Shown piece after piece: positions 38,133 to 49,400 of a DNA stretch of 64,000 nucleotides (its first letter is position 1; each line of letters opens with the position of its first letter). This DNA is from Diplonema japonicum. Its lineage: Eukaryota > Euglenozoa > Diplonemea > Diplonemida > Diplonemidae. Where the stretch lies: NCBI GenBank assembly GCA_964019335.1, contig OZ025711.1:1-64000 (forward strand), written 5' to 3'. Under the pieces are notes generated by a model, which was not told the DNA's origin, ran no database searches, and saw only the letters and a program-made list of their open reading frames with translations. The translations under genes were made by a program, and so were the position numbers.

Positions 38133-38365
38133 TTTTATTATTTTTTTTTTCTTGTGTGTGTTCTTTTTTTATATTTTATTTGTGACGTTTTGAACGAGGG
38201 GGAAAAAAAGTAAAAAGAAGGGGGGGGTAAAAAAATAATTAGAAAAAGAAAAGAAGAAAGGAGAAGAAGAAAAAAATACGATAGACATACTTTTGGAACC
38301 CCCGAAAAAGAGGATTTCAGTATGAATACAACAAAACAAAGAAAGAAATTAAGTTCTCTTGTCTT

Positions 38366-40126
38366 TCAAAGATCCAACGCAAAAAGGAACCTATTCTGAA
38401 TATCCACCCCGAAGAGTTTCTTCCCCATTTTGTGAAACCCAAACGAATGTGCTTCATCGTCTTCTTCTCCCTCTTCAGCCTCTTTAGGCACCTCCTTCTT
38501 AACGGGTTCTTTCTTGGGAGGCTCTGGTGCGGCCAACCCTAGCTTCTCACGGATTGCCACGATCATACTTGTAATAGCTTCAGAGGGGAGCTTGTCTAAT
38601 AGAGGGTCCACAGAATCCCCTCGTTTAGTGCCATCGATTAGCCGGCCAAGGAGAGTGGTCGCCTCTGATGGTGGGAGCTCAGTGATCATTTTTTGGAGGT
38701 CAGGAGGCAGTGCACCAGCTTGGATTGCCTTGGCGGTCTCAGCAAGCTGTTTGTTGAATGATTGCTGGTGCTCGTCCTCCTTTCTTTGCCGTTCGTATTT
38801 TCTTTCAGCGGCTTTGCGATCGGCTTCTTCTCGGGCTTGTTTTTCCTCGATCTCCGTTTGTTCCTTAAGTTCTTCCTCGGCAGTTTCCCTCCTTGTCTTT
38901 TCCTTCTGCTGCATCTCATCAGGCAGCATCACCTGCAACACAAGCGTCAGGATTTTTTTTTTCTTCGCGAATTTTGCAGACGTGGAGTCGATGTCGATGG
39001 GAAACCGAAGCTCTTCCCTCAGGTAAGGGTTCTCAAGATCCTCATCGTCGCACGAAAAAATCGACACCGCACTGGGCTGCACGTCAACGTACACCTCGGC
39101 AATGCTGGACTGGACCTCGGGGAGGTGGATTTTCAGCGTCAGCTTTTCCGGAACCGCGGTCCGAGCCCTCCAATAAGAATTGAGCTCCGGATTTTTGTGA
39201 GAAGCCCAGTCGTATGAACCATCCTCCGTCCGCGTGACGTTTCGTGTCGCTTCGGCGTTTTCGTTTTGTGTGGTAGTACCCTCTGTTTCTTCGTCTATTT
39301 TGGTGCTTGCGTAGAAGGCTTCTGTCCCAGAACCGGGTTTTGGTTGTTTAGCAGGAGTTTCCTCCCCGAGGACCTCAATACTGGGTTTTTTATGTTGAAC
39401 GGGAATATCGGGTGAAACATCTGCAGAGGTCCCGGTTTTGATCTCATTGTTGAACGCGTTCTTCTTGCCGTCGGTACGGGTCAGACGGACTCGCTGCATC
39501 ACGGGTTGACCTTTGCACACGAGGTTGGGTTGTTTGTATTGATCTGTGTTGAGATCTGGCTCGTGTTTTTGTTTCAACCCGTAAAGACACATTGCGCAAA
39601 CGAGACGTTTAAACTCAGGGTCAGCAGAACATTTTTCCAATGTCAATGGATTGACCGCAATGTCATAAACAGCCGATGGTTTCCCCGCCTTGTCCTTGTC
39701 AATTCTACACGGTCCTATTGATATGGGAACCCTGAACTGAAGATCTTTATTTTCCATTCCTGAATCGGTTACTTCCGACTCTGTCATCGGCATTGGTTCT
39801 TGAATGGCCTCGGATTTGCATATGTTGATGAAGACTTTTTTTTCGCCTGACTCGTTTGCAGCTTTGATGCAAAAGACACCTATTGGTACTGTGTACCCCC
39901 ATGTTCCTTCTTCGTCTTCGAAAACCTGGCCTTCTTTTTCTTTGATCGCTTGTGTTGCGAGCTTTCCTTGAATTTCCTGCAGGAACCGGGCGTGCGCTGC
40001 TGGGTCTTTGTCCGCATCCGGGATGTCCTGATCACCCACAGCATCTTTAAACTTGCTGATGAAATCCTTGTCCTTAAGACATTCCTGAGAGATCTTCAGG
40101 ATCTCATCCTCTGACAGTTGCGCCAT
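38366..40126 (-). CDS. PIH1-domain, CS-domain co-chaperone (dynein assembly type)
   Basis: A 586-residue protein. Residues about 85-205 form a PIH1 domain (FINICKSEAIQEP, FRVPISIGPCRIDKD, VYDIAVNPLTLEKC, CLYGLKQKHE). Residues about 325-395 look like a CS/p23 fold (LKIHLPEVQSSIAEVYVDV, SAKFAKKKKILTLVLQV). A charged coiled coil (about 400-460) and an acidic region follow. PIH1 plus CS is the layout of Kintoun/PIH1D proteins, HSP90 co-chaperones that preassemble axonemal dyneins, so the organism very likely builds motile flagella. Which PIH1 subfamily it belongs to cannot be decided by eye. No introns. Confidence 0.85.
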   Translation of the reverse strand: MAQLSEDEILKISQECLKDKDFISKFKDAVGDQDIPDADKDPAAHARFLQEIQGKLATQAIKEKEGQVFEDEEGTWGYTVPIGVFCIKAANESGEKKVFINICKSEAIQEPMPMTESEVTDSGMENKDLQFRVPISIGPCRIDKDKAGKPSAVYDIAVNPLTLEKCSADPEFKRLVCAMCLYGLKQKHEPDLNTDQYKQPNLVCKGQPVMQRVRLTRTDGKKNAFNNEIKTGTSADVSPDIPVQHKKPSIEVLGEETPAKQPKPGSGTEAFYASTKIDEETEGTTTQNENAEATRNVTRTEDGSYDWASHKNPELNSYWRARTAVPEKLTLKIHLPEVQSSIAEVYVDVQPSAVSIFSCDDEDLENPYLREELRFPIDIDSTSAKFAKKKKILTLVLQVMLPDEMQQKEKTRRETAEEELKEQTEIEEKQAREEADRKAAERKYERQRKEDEHQQSFNKQLAETAKAIQAGALPPDLQKMITELPPSEATTLLGRLIDGTKRGDSVDPLLDKLPSEAITSMIVAIREKLGLAAPEPPKKEPVKKEVPKEAEEGEEDDEAHSFGFHKMGKKLFGVDIQNRFLFALDL

Positions 40127-40623
40127 TTTTTTTTTTGGCCTCTCCTTTTTTTTTGTTGAACGGCGGGAGGAGTAAAAAAAAATGGGGGGGAGGGGAGAAA
40201 TGAAGACTACTGAACTTTGAAGGGGAAAAAAAAGGGGGGGGAATTCAACCCTTAGGCCACGGGACAGTCTTTGAACAAAGACGCCTGGCCGTCAGATTTT
40301 TTTTTAATATCTTTCACATGCGTACGTACCACAGATTAGAGAGTAACCTCAAGATTGCAGCACGTTCGATCTTTGCCTACAAGGGCACAAAGATCAGGAA
40401 AATCCAAAAAAAAAGTATCCCCCCTCGCCTAAGGGTTAAAAAAAAGTTCTTTTTTATTTTTTTTCTTCCATAAGAATCTCCAGTCCCCCCCCCCCCCCCC
40501 CCCCCTGTCGGAATGGAAAGAAACAAAAAAACAAAAAAAAAACAAAATGAACAGGAATCAACACTCTATAGTTTATATTGTCTGTCTCCCTTTTTTTTTT
40601 TTTTTTTTTTTCCTTCCTCTTTC
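40127..40623. other. Spacer with a short inverted-repeat element
   Basis: Apart from the element at 40249-40435 it is homopolymer-rich (C run at 40485-40505). No gene seen. Confidence 0.6.
40249..40435. mobile_element. Short CCCTTAGGC-ended MITE (TTAA-type)
   Basis: CCCTTAGGC at 40249 is repeated inverted as GCCTAAGGG ending at 40435, with further partial matching (CCACGGG versus CGAGGGG). Flanks are TCAA on the left and TTAA on the right. The 187-bp interior holds two small hairpins (GTCTTTG/CAAAGAC and GATCTTTG/CAAAGATC). It shares the CCCTT ends with the candidate at 29433-31042. Confidence 0.5.
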
Positions 40624-41637
40624 TCAAGCCTTCGCTCGTTTCGCAGCCGGAGGTGCCTGAGGAGGGGATCTAGGCCGTTTGGGGGAACTAGGACAAGGCT
40701 CCTTGTACCTTTCAAATGAACGGAATGGGGAAACCTCAGAGGTGTCGAGGCTCTTGGCAAGGGAAACGAGTTGCTGCGAGTGGCACAACTGCCTAACATA
40801 GGCAGGGGGGTTCACAAGCTCCCACGCCCCGGGCTTTGAAGTGTCCTCAGGGTCGCAGCCCCTGTCTAAGACTATTTTGGTACACAGTACAGTTGCAAGA
40901 CCTGTTGCATGGTCACCCTTACACGGCATTAGCAAAACCCTTTGCGATTTCTTTAGGGAGAGCACATCCGGTACTTTAAGGGTGCCATAAGGGACGACCT
41001 CACCAGATTCCACCCGACCGAAGAACAAAGCGTTTTCTCCAGGGTATGAATAGGCATCTGCTCGGAAAGGCAAATCTTGCAAAATATCAGTTTGTATTTC
41101 CCATGCCTCACCAGGCTGGCCATTCTTATGTGGGAACGCAGACGCCAGAACAAGAGAGTGGTCCGAGGTAATGTGTGTGGGCAGTAAGTCTACGATACCA
41201 TGCTGGGTTGTTTCTGTCTGGCCCAGTGGTTTCACAAGGTAGCCTTCAAGTGAAGTCTTCTTATTGACAAATTGATCAAAATGGCTTTCCAGTACCTGGT
41301 ATAAGCTGTATGGAGCGGCTTGTAGTGACAGGCCTTCGCCCACAGACCTCCTTACGCTCATGATACTGATGGGGTTCTGGACTGCAATGCATATCATTTC
41401 ACCCTTCGCCCGCTGACCTAGGTGTACTATCTTGCCCTGCATGCTGCCCCCGGTTTTTCTCAGAATTTTAACGGCCACCCTCTTGTCTTCTTGCCACGAA
41501 CTGTCCTCCCCGACGCACGGCACTTCCTCTTGCATTTGTTCCAGCCTCACTCGCTTGCTGGTTGTGCCCACACACGTTCCGTACAGCGTCACACCTATGA
41601 GATCTAACAAACGGGGACTGGCTGCCTTCTCCGGCAT
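40624..41637 (-). CDS. Protein of unknown function with C-terminal nuclear signal
   Basis: A 337-residue frame from MPEKAASPR at 41637; the hydrophobic/Lys-rich extension upstream comes from homopolymer DNA. The body looks globular, with alternating strands and helices and many Gly/Pro turns (for example GKIVHLGQRAKGEMICIAVQ and AYSYPGENALFFGRV). No catalytic motif is apparent. The C-terminal 25 residues (SSPKRPRSPPQAP...AAKRAKA) contain two basic clusters that suit a bipartite nuclear localisation signal. A nuclear protein is therefore likely, function unknown. Confidence 0.75.
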   Translation of the reverse strand: MPEKAASPRLLDLIGVTLYGTCVGTTSKRVRLEQMQEEVPCVGEDSSWQEDKRVAVKILRKTGGSMQGKIVHLGQRAKGEMICIAVQNPISIMSVRRSVGEGLSLQAAPYSLYQVLESHFDQFVNKKTSLEGYLVKPLGQTETTQHGIVDLLPTHITSDHSLVLASAFPHKNGQPGEAWEIQTDILQDLPFRADAYSYPGENALFFGRVESGEVVPYGTLKVPDVLSLKKSQRVLLMPCKGDHATGLATVLCTKIVLDRGCDPEDTSKPGAWELVNPPAYVRQLCHSQQLVSLAKSLDTSEVSPFRSFERYKEPCPSSPKRPRSPPQAPPAAKRAKA

Positions 41638-41754
41638 TTTTTTTCTTCCCCTCTCTTTTTTTTTGCCGGGGGGTGGGAGAATGAACAAAAAAAAACAAAA
41701 AACCAAGATTTAGAGGGGGGGGGGGGAGAAAGAAAAAAAAATTCTAAAGAATTT

Positions 41755-43026
41755 TCAAATTAATCTCAACAATCCTGCCTTCTCGCAGTACTCCCATATT
41801 TTTTTGAAATCCTCCAACCGGCTCTGCACGGCGCCGGTCTGCCATTTTTTCACGAACTCCCATATACCAGGGTAGTCATCCGTTAGCTTCATGTTCAGCT
41901 CCTTCTTGAGCTTCGTGTCGATCATGTACCCCTCCAACACCTCCTTTAACCGTTTACTGAAAACACACACCGATGTGTTGTGCTTTGCAGTGATACGGAG
42001 AGGGGTCCCCCGTGGTGGGTCACGCCCGTAGAAAGACGACCCTTGGTCCAGGTATATCATTTTGTCAACAGTTGCAAACGTGTTTTTTTCAGTCCGGTCG
42101 TTATTAGCGATCAGGTAGTCGAAGACCAAGGACGACGACAGCTCTGACAGACCGAATGTATCGGTTTCTTTGAAATCGATTTTCCCGGTCAGCTTGGACA
42201 AGCCTTGCTTGACAGCCATTTCGGATTTCCTGTATCTGACAACATTGTCCACCCAAAGCTGCAAGGAGGCTCTGATCGTCGCATCGTTCTTAAAAGGACA
42301 TCTCGGTTTCAATGTTTTCGACACAACTTTGTTGGAAAAAACAAATTTTTCAACCCACTGTGTGTACATTGCATCTTGGGTCGACGCCACAGCACGAAGC
42401 CAGTCAACAGGGACAGACACCCATGCTACCGGTGGGATACGGTTTACCTCCAGCAGCCTGTCCAGGTTGTAGGCTAACAGCTCGGCGTAGGGCTCGTAAA
42501 GGAATTTGTATTGAGACACTTTGAGGATCGCTGTTACATTCTGATGGTACATTTTAACCTTGAACTTAATGGTTCTAGCCTGGGACAGAATGGATGCCAT
42601 CGGTGTGATGGATTCCCAGTTGCGGTGGTCGGATAGATATCTCAAGCACGCTGTGTCATGTTTTAAAGAGAAGTCCGAAGATTTCGGGTCGCATTTTGCG
42701 TCGGTTTGATGTTGTTGCGGATGAATTTTCGGGAGTTTCCATCCGACACGACCTTGTTTGAAGTCCGTAAACTTCGCGCTGCTCTGTTCGATCTGCTCGT
42801 CCAGCTCCACTTCCATCTTCTCTTCAAAATGTTTCAGATCCACATTGTCTAAATGTTCGTACGCCGTGCAGCCAGTTGCAGTCGCGGGTTCCTTTCTTCT
42901 GCTCCGGGTTGTGGGTGTTGTACGAATTTTACTCCCTGCCGAAGCCCCCTTCGGGAGCACGAACCCGCTGAACGAGACAACTACTAAACAGGCGGCGAGG
43001 ATCCTTACAATGTCTCTTTGTTTCAT
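41755..43026 (-). CDS. Secretory-pathway kinase of FAM20/four-jointed type
   Basis: A 423-residue frame starting MKQRDIVRIL at 43026, after a poly-A run. Residues about 8-24 are a signal anchor (LAACLVVVSFSGFVL), so the protein faces the Golgi lumen. The kinase-like part has YEPYAELLAYNLDRLLEVNRIP (quoted as motif, residues about 180-200), the catalytic-loop-like FDYLIANNDRTEKNTF (about 300-315) and the metal-binding YLDQGSSFYGR (about 325-335), matching the order in FAM20C, FJX1 and related secreted-protein kinases. Several Cys residues could form disulfides. Likely it phosphorylates secreted or surface proteins, possibly including the giant Ser/Thr-rich proteins encoded next door (speculation). 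Confidence 0.78.
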   Translation of the reverse strand: MKQRDIVRILAACLVVVSFSGFVLPKGASAGSKIRTTPTTRSRRKEPATATGCTAYEHLDNVDLKHFEEKMEVELDEQIEQSSAKFTDFKQGRVGWKLPKIHPQQHQTDAKCDPKSSDFSLKHDTACLRYLSDHRNWESITPMASILSQARTIKFKVKMYHQNVTAILKVSQYKFLYEPYAELLAYNLDRLLEVNRIPPVAWVSVPVDWLRAVASTQDAMYTQWVEKFVFSNKVVSKTLKPRCPFKNDATIRASLQLWVDNVVRYRKSEMAVKQGLSKLTGKIDFKETDTFGLSELSSSLVFDYLIANNDRTEKNTFATVDKMIYLDQGSSFYGRDPPRGTPLRITAKHNTSVCVFSKRLKEVLEGYMIDTKLKKELNMKLTDDYPGIWEFVKKWQTGAVQSRLEDFKKIWEYCEKAGLLRLI

Positions 43027-43356
43027 TTTCTTTTTTTTTTTTTTTTTTGTTTTGTTTTCCCCTTCTCTTTTACGGCCGCATTTTCCCTCCCTCCCCCTTT
43101 TCCTTTTTGCGGGTTTTCTTTGTAAAGGAGATGGTGTGTGGAGGCACAGACTTTCTGTCGCGATAATCTGCACACTTACACAATAAATATCTTGTGATTT
43201 TGGTCGGTCTGGACTGCGCTGCAGATGCGAGAGAGGCGATCAGAGAACGATGAGGACGACGGAAAGGCAAAATAAAAGGAAAGAAAGAAAGGGGATGAAG
43301 GGGGGAAAATTGACTTTTTTTTTGGGAAAAGAGCTGAGGGGGGGAAAATTGACTTT

Positions 43357-43389
<33 letters not shown>

Positions 43390-43475
43390 TTCCATCCTTG
43401 AAAAAGGAGGCGTTTTTTTTTTTTTTTTTTTTTTTTTTTCTTTCTATATTTTCTACATTTCCTTCCCCCTTTCCA
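43027..43475. other. Intergenic spacer with simple repeats
   Basis: Contains a (TTTC)n tract at about 43356-43389 and a duplicated GGGGAAAATTGACTTTT. No gene seen. Confidence 0.65.
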
Positions 43476-46400
43476 TCAACATATAAATAACACGAACACA
43501 AGCACAACCGAGCAAAAGGACCAATCGCCACGCATAGGCGCGGCACGGTCCACCGGCGTAATCATGAGAGAAGGGGGGTCCGACACATAGGACAGCGTCA
43601 TAGAGGCGGTGACAGATGTCTGGTTGAGCATAGTGGGCAAAGGAGAAGGTGTAGGGATAACCGAAGGAGGATCCGTAGCAGGGGGTGTGAAGGAAAGCAC
43701 AGAGGAAAGCCCGGGAAAGGACGGGGATACCACTTGCAACGCAGTGGAAAGAGTGTCTTGAAGAGTCGGGGCCATGGGCTGCACGGTGAATTCAACAAGA
43801 ACCCCAGTTGGACTGGTGCCCTGCAGCAAAGACCCTGCTGTTCGAAGCCCAGAGCTCAAAACCTTGCACACCGATGCATTCTGCTTGTCTTGATTGGTTA
43901 TAACAGTGTCAACACCATTACGGGCTTCACAGACCCATAACACCTTTACGGAGTAACCGTTGGGACCGCTCAAGGCAGCTCCGAGCTTTGCTTCGAACTC
44001 GTACGGGTCAAAGGTGTTCAATCCAACACCCAGCACAGCTACCTTCGCTACCGGTTGCCCTCCCGCACGTGGGGTCAATGTATTGTCAGGAGATAACGAC
44101 GCTGGGGCTGCAGTAGAGCCGTAAGTGACAGTGAAGTCCCCAGTCAACCCGTTGCACACACCGCCTGCATCGATTTCCGGTGAAATCGAGCACATAGCTT
44201 CTAAAAAGACCTCAGGGCACCCTCCTTCCAAGGTTATGTTCGCCAAGGAAGCAACTCCTTTTGTTACGTTCAGAGTGTACCACCCGTCCGGACCCGAGCC
44301 ATCCACGATGTGGTTACCCCCGAACCCGGGCAGAGCGTGTTTCAACACCACTGTGTAACCAGGGGTTTTGCATGACGCCTTCAGGTTGATCTTCGACACC
44401 GAGTCCCCCGTTACTATCATCCGGCTGTCTTTGAAGGGTCGCAGCGTTGCGGTGATATCTTTCAAATCGGTTTCCACGTGTAGGAATCTGGGCCGGGCCA
44501 GCTTGAACCGCACGACAGTTGACACGGGCGGCGAAACGACTTGTAAATCGCTGAAATCGTTTTGCTCGTATGTCTTGTTGTTGAAGAGAGTGGTCTCTAT
44601 AACACCGTGTTGCGTCTCGACCCTGCTTAGACCCCAGTGAGCATCGGAGCATGGGTCCCAGTTTGGCTCGTGCGAGCACTGACCCAACACGATGTCGTTG
44701 TACTTTCTGCATCCTCGATGGAGGCTGTCTCTCTCTTTCTTCCAGCAAGGCAGTCTGTTTGTCCGGTAGCTCACCTTGACGGGGGTTTGTATTGGTGCGC
44801 CAGTTCTGTCGTACACTGTGATCCTCACGGGAAGTATGTAGCCTGATACCCAGTCCATCCCGTGTGCTGGCACCCAGTCCTCGTTTACGCGTGCTGTTAC
44901 AACAATCGATGCTGGGGCGGACACTACTTCGAGACCGGGGAGCTTGGTGCCGTCTTCGAATTCGCAATACCACATCCCCGGAGGGTTCAGAACGATTCCA
45001 TAGATGAATGCAAGGATTTTCGAATCCAAAATTGGGGTGAAGGAGGCGTTCTTTACCGGGCTATGCAGCGTGCCATGCCCGCACCGCAACACTATGTTGT
45101 CGTCCATGTACGTGGTGACCGTGTGGACCTCGACGCGATCCCCCGCCACGCCGACCGGTCTGTTCGTGTTGGGGTCGATCACCGTGTGTTTAAAGAACAT
45201 CCCGTTCTTCTGCAGCAGCACCTCCAGGCCGATGAAATCTGTAGTACCGTTGATGCTTTCCTTGGTGCGCACCACAAACGTTCTGTTTCGGAAAGCCCCC
45301 TGCAAAGGATCGACCGCAGACACGGTGCAAATCGCCTTCGGTGCTGTCCCCTGCGTTTTAAACACCCCCCTCAGGAGCATCTCACCACCGTGGTTCACGA
45401 CAGGTATGCACGGATTGATGCACACGAAGCAGCCAGATTGGTCCACCACCACATTCACAGCCTCTCCGTCAAGGTGTGGTGTGACGTATTGCTCCAAGTT
45501 GTTTTCTAGAGTGAGTCGTAGATGTGATATTTTGCCCGTGACTCGGGTGGAGAAGCTCTCTGCCGTCCACTCCCATGCGTCAGTGCTCGTTGACATGACG
45601 AGCAGCGGGATCTCTACTTTGTTGAGATCCTTGTACTGCAAGGTTACTGCGCACCTGCAATTAGTCTCGTCTGCTGAAGGGTCAGCTGCAACTACAGTGG
45701 AGCCCCTCCCATGGTGGATAGAGGAGTCTCCAATGTGTACCGTGCATGCTGTTTGCACGCAGAACCACCCTGCAACAACAACACCTGTCTCATCAGCAAC
45801 GTGGAAGCCCTGTGGTGTCTCGCACATGACTGCGTACTCGATGCGCTGCACGATACCGTGTTCCACCGTCATTCCTGTGCCTCCCACGTTGACCCCGAGC
45901 TTGCTGGCTTGGCATGCGACTCCTATCTTCACTTTCCCACCGTCGTGCACCGTGGGCAGGCCTGCGAGTTGCGGCATTCTGAAGCCAATTTCCACTACTC
46001 CAGGGGGTGACCCTTCCTCCACTACAACAGTCACTTTTCCAGGTATCGAGTACGGCGGCTCGTACGCTGCACCGTTCCACATCACCACAGGCCCCTCCGC
46101 GGCATGTCGCACTCTCACAGACGTGAGTGCGACCTCTCTCCACAACCCGTCATCGTCCTGGAACCCTGCCTTCGACATCGTCCCGACACTCACTACCAGC
46201 TCCACAGGAACACCTTTGCTGCCGTCGTCGTCGAATGCGGGCTGTAGTGCTCTGTCAGCCGGACCGCCTACAGACATTGCTCTGTCGAGGTTCCCATCTG
46301 CAGCGTATACCTCGAACACCCACAGCCCATTCCCGTCCTGCACTGTGTCGCTGAGAGGAATGGCTACTAGCTGTTCGGGTGCCGCCACGACAGTGAAGTT

Positions 46401-49400
46401 ATACTGAAGCACAGCGTTGCTCGTGTCACTGAACATCATCGCGCACAGGTCACATGCCCTGTCTGCGCGCACCTGCATCAACGCCACACCGTTCTTGCCT
46501 GCCATTGTCTTCTCACCCACATGAAGTGCCTGCACGGCTATGGTGCCACCTCCTCCGTTGCCCCAGCCAGTGTTCGTGTACTTTAATATGTCAGCGCCTG
46601 TCCAGCTGGGGTGGCCATTGCCATCGACCCTCCACATAGAGAGGGAGAATGGCCTTCTGCGCCACCTTGTCCTGGGGGCACCGGGAGCGAGGGCCCACTT
46701 GGAGGAGCATGTTGTGACCTTCACAGCAAGGGGAACGTGTGCAGGGCCCATGAGACGGAAGGCCCCAGCCATTCTGTCCTTCCCGTCACCAAGGACCTCG
46801 TAATGAATCCACACACTGCACAGACTGCAGGGGCGCGTGTACAGAAAGCGGAGAACAGGGTCCACAGAGGGCCCCACCCGAAGGCGCCCTTGTTTCTCGG
46901 GGATCCCCTCCCCGCACGTCCTTCCTTCCGCCCCTCCCCGCACAAACCCCCCGTTCCCGTACCGAAGCTCCCTGCTCCCGTCCGAGCCTGTCCCCTCCCA
47001 TCGGCTCTCCACCTCCACGACCACAGCCACCCCCTCCACCTTCACAGACCACCGCCTCTCCCCAAAGTGCTGCACCGCCTCCAACCGCACCTCGAACTCT
47101 TCTCCTACCCGCACCTCTTGCACCGCCACCACCACACCCGCTTCCCGCACCCGCTCCCCGACCGAGACCCCAGGGAGCTCCTGCCGCACCACCTCGACCG
47201 CCCCCGCCCGCCGCCCCCGAACCGTGAACGGCTTCGTGAACTGGATCCGGTTCCCCAACACAGGCCTCCGATCCCTCGCAGTCCACTCCACAGGCTCCTC
47301 CAGACACGTCGCACCTGACACACCGCTCGAGTAGCACAGGTCGAACCGCAGCGTACACTTCTCGCAAGGTGTCATGAAGCTCACCCATGATGTGGAGACA
47401 CCATTCTCAAGAGGTGTAAGCGGTGCTTCCTTCAATAGCGTCGTGCTGGAATCAGTGTACGTGTAGGTGGTGATGCCTCCCGAGCCGCCACACCCGCCAT
47501 GTGTGTGCTGCGTCACACGCACGTTAGTGGAGTAGGTCCAGGCACGCAGACCTGCCTCTGTGGTGATGATGGTCTGGATGGGGAAAGGCACCCCTGCTGA
47601 AGGGGCATCGTAAGGCCAGCCCAGCTGCGGGAAGTGAGTGAGCTCCCGGTAGTTGTATGAGCTGCTGTTGGAGTACCTTGTGATGAAGCACTCTTCGTAC
47701 GTCACGCGGTCGAGGATGGTCCACTGGGCGTACTTTTCGGGTGGCAGTACCCACTGAAAGGAGTTGAAGGACTGCACAGCAGAAATGATGTTGCCGTTGG
47801 TCGTGGCGATGATGCTGACCTTCGACATGGACAGCGTAGGGTGCACCCCTGCGAAGGTGAAGCTGATGAGGGTGTGGTTTGCCGACGTGGTGCCTTGCAA
47901 GGACGTGTAGACAGTGCCGTTGGGCAGCATGAGTTGCTGGCCGGGTACGGTGAGCGTGTAATCGACAACGTCTTCGTAAAACATGAACTTAGTGATGCCC
48001 TGGTTGGAGACAAGGTAGTAGGTCACAAGGGTTACCGTGAAGAATTCCCCAGGGCCGTAGCAAGAGCCACTGCCCGGCTTAAAGGTAAGCTGGGTAGGTT
48101 CAAAGAGCACCATTGCTTGCGTCGTCTGTCGCTTTGCCTTCACGGTCAGCCAGATAGTACGGCATATCGTGCTGATGCTGTTTGCAGGCGTTCCGCACAC
48201 ATGGAGCACAGCATCGCGCACAGGAACTGCAGATGATACGAGCTTAACAGGTGTAAGCCCTTCAGTGGCCTCATTTGTTGTCATGTTGAGCACAGCCCAC
48301 CCATACGACACGCCACCTTCCTCGTCATGCTGCCAGCTAGAATTCACACGCGTCTCAAACACGGGTAGTGGTGCTGTGTTCACAGCAACATCATAGACCG
48401 CAGTCCCGTTGTAGGAGACGAACAGCACACCACCCGCGGCCATCTGCGCAGTGGTGGCTTCTATGCGGTAGATGTCATCAGCACTCTCACCTACAGTGAA
48501 GTCCCACGTGGACACGGCCAACATGGGCTTTACAACACGCACCGCCTCCTCCGTTATGTTGACTTCGCAGGAAATTACGTTCTCCCTGTCCTCAGAGAGG
48601 CCTTGGTAGGTCTCAATGAGCATCGTGACACCTGTGGCAGGGGAGTTGATCACAGCAGCTCCGCCCTGCCCGAAGATAGACGTCAGGGACAGCCCGCCAA
48701 CGCTGATGTGCAACGGCCACCTAGCATACAACGACGGGAGGCGGGTGACGCTGTTAATGGTAGTCACTTTCACGACAGACAGGTCAGCATGACAGTCTAG
48801 GGCGTTGTCCTCGTTCGTGAAGGTAAAGTACAACACGCCTGATATGTCCGTTGGGTTGGCTCCCCACGTGGAGTGGAAGTGCACCTCGCAGTCGGTGCAC
48901 TCGCCGGACGCATGAAACGTCCAGCTCGCAGATAGCACTCCCTCCTCTTCCGACCATTCTAAGGGGTATAATATGATCTCGTTCTCGTTCAAAGGATTGT
49001 CCTTGTCGGTCACCAGGCTGAACCCCGACTGGCTCACCACACCGTTCTCAGACCATGGAGACACGAGCATGGTATAGATGCTGCCGTAGTGGTATTCATC
49101 AGGCATCCAACACCCGCCCCCGCACCACTCTCCGACTTGTGCCACCACATTGATTCCGCGTGATAGAGGGGCTTTGGTGTTGCTGCTGCTCACTCTTACA
49201 GACGTTCCCACCACACGTACGATCATCAGCAATACTGCTGTTCGGTCGAGCCAGCTGAATGTTACAAAACACCCACCTTCACGACGTTCGCATCCCACGT
49301 TGCTGTCAACGGAGAATTGCAAGGACCCTGCCCAGGCCCCCGTCCCCTGGACAACGTTCACCAAGTTGTCGGCGTCGCGGATTGTGGCCGTTACCACGTC

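Noticed and set aside
46611-47388. Pro/Arg- and Gly/Arg-rich frames on other frames of the identical cassette, repeated at 60370-61249
   Set aside because: Shadows of the giant-protein frame in a G/C-rich segment; duplicated only because the segment is.
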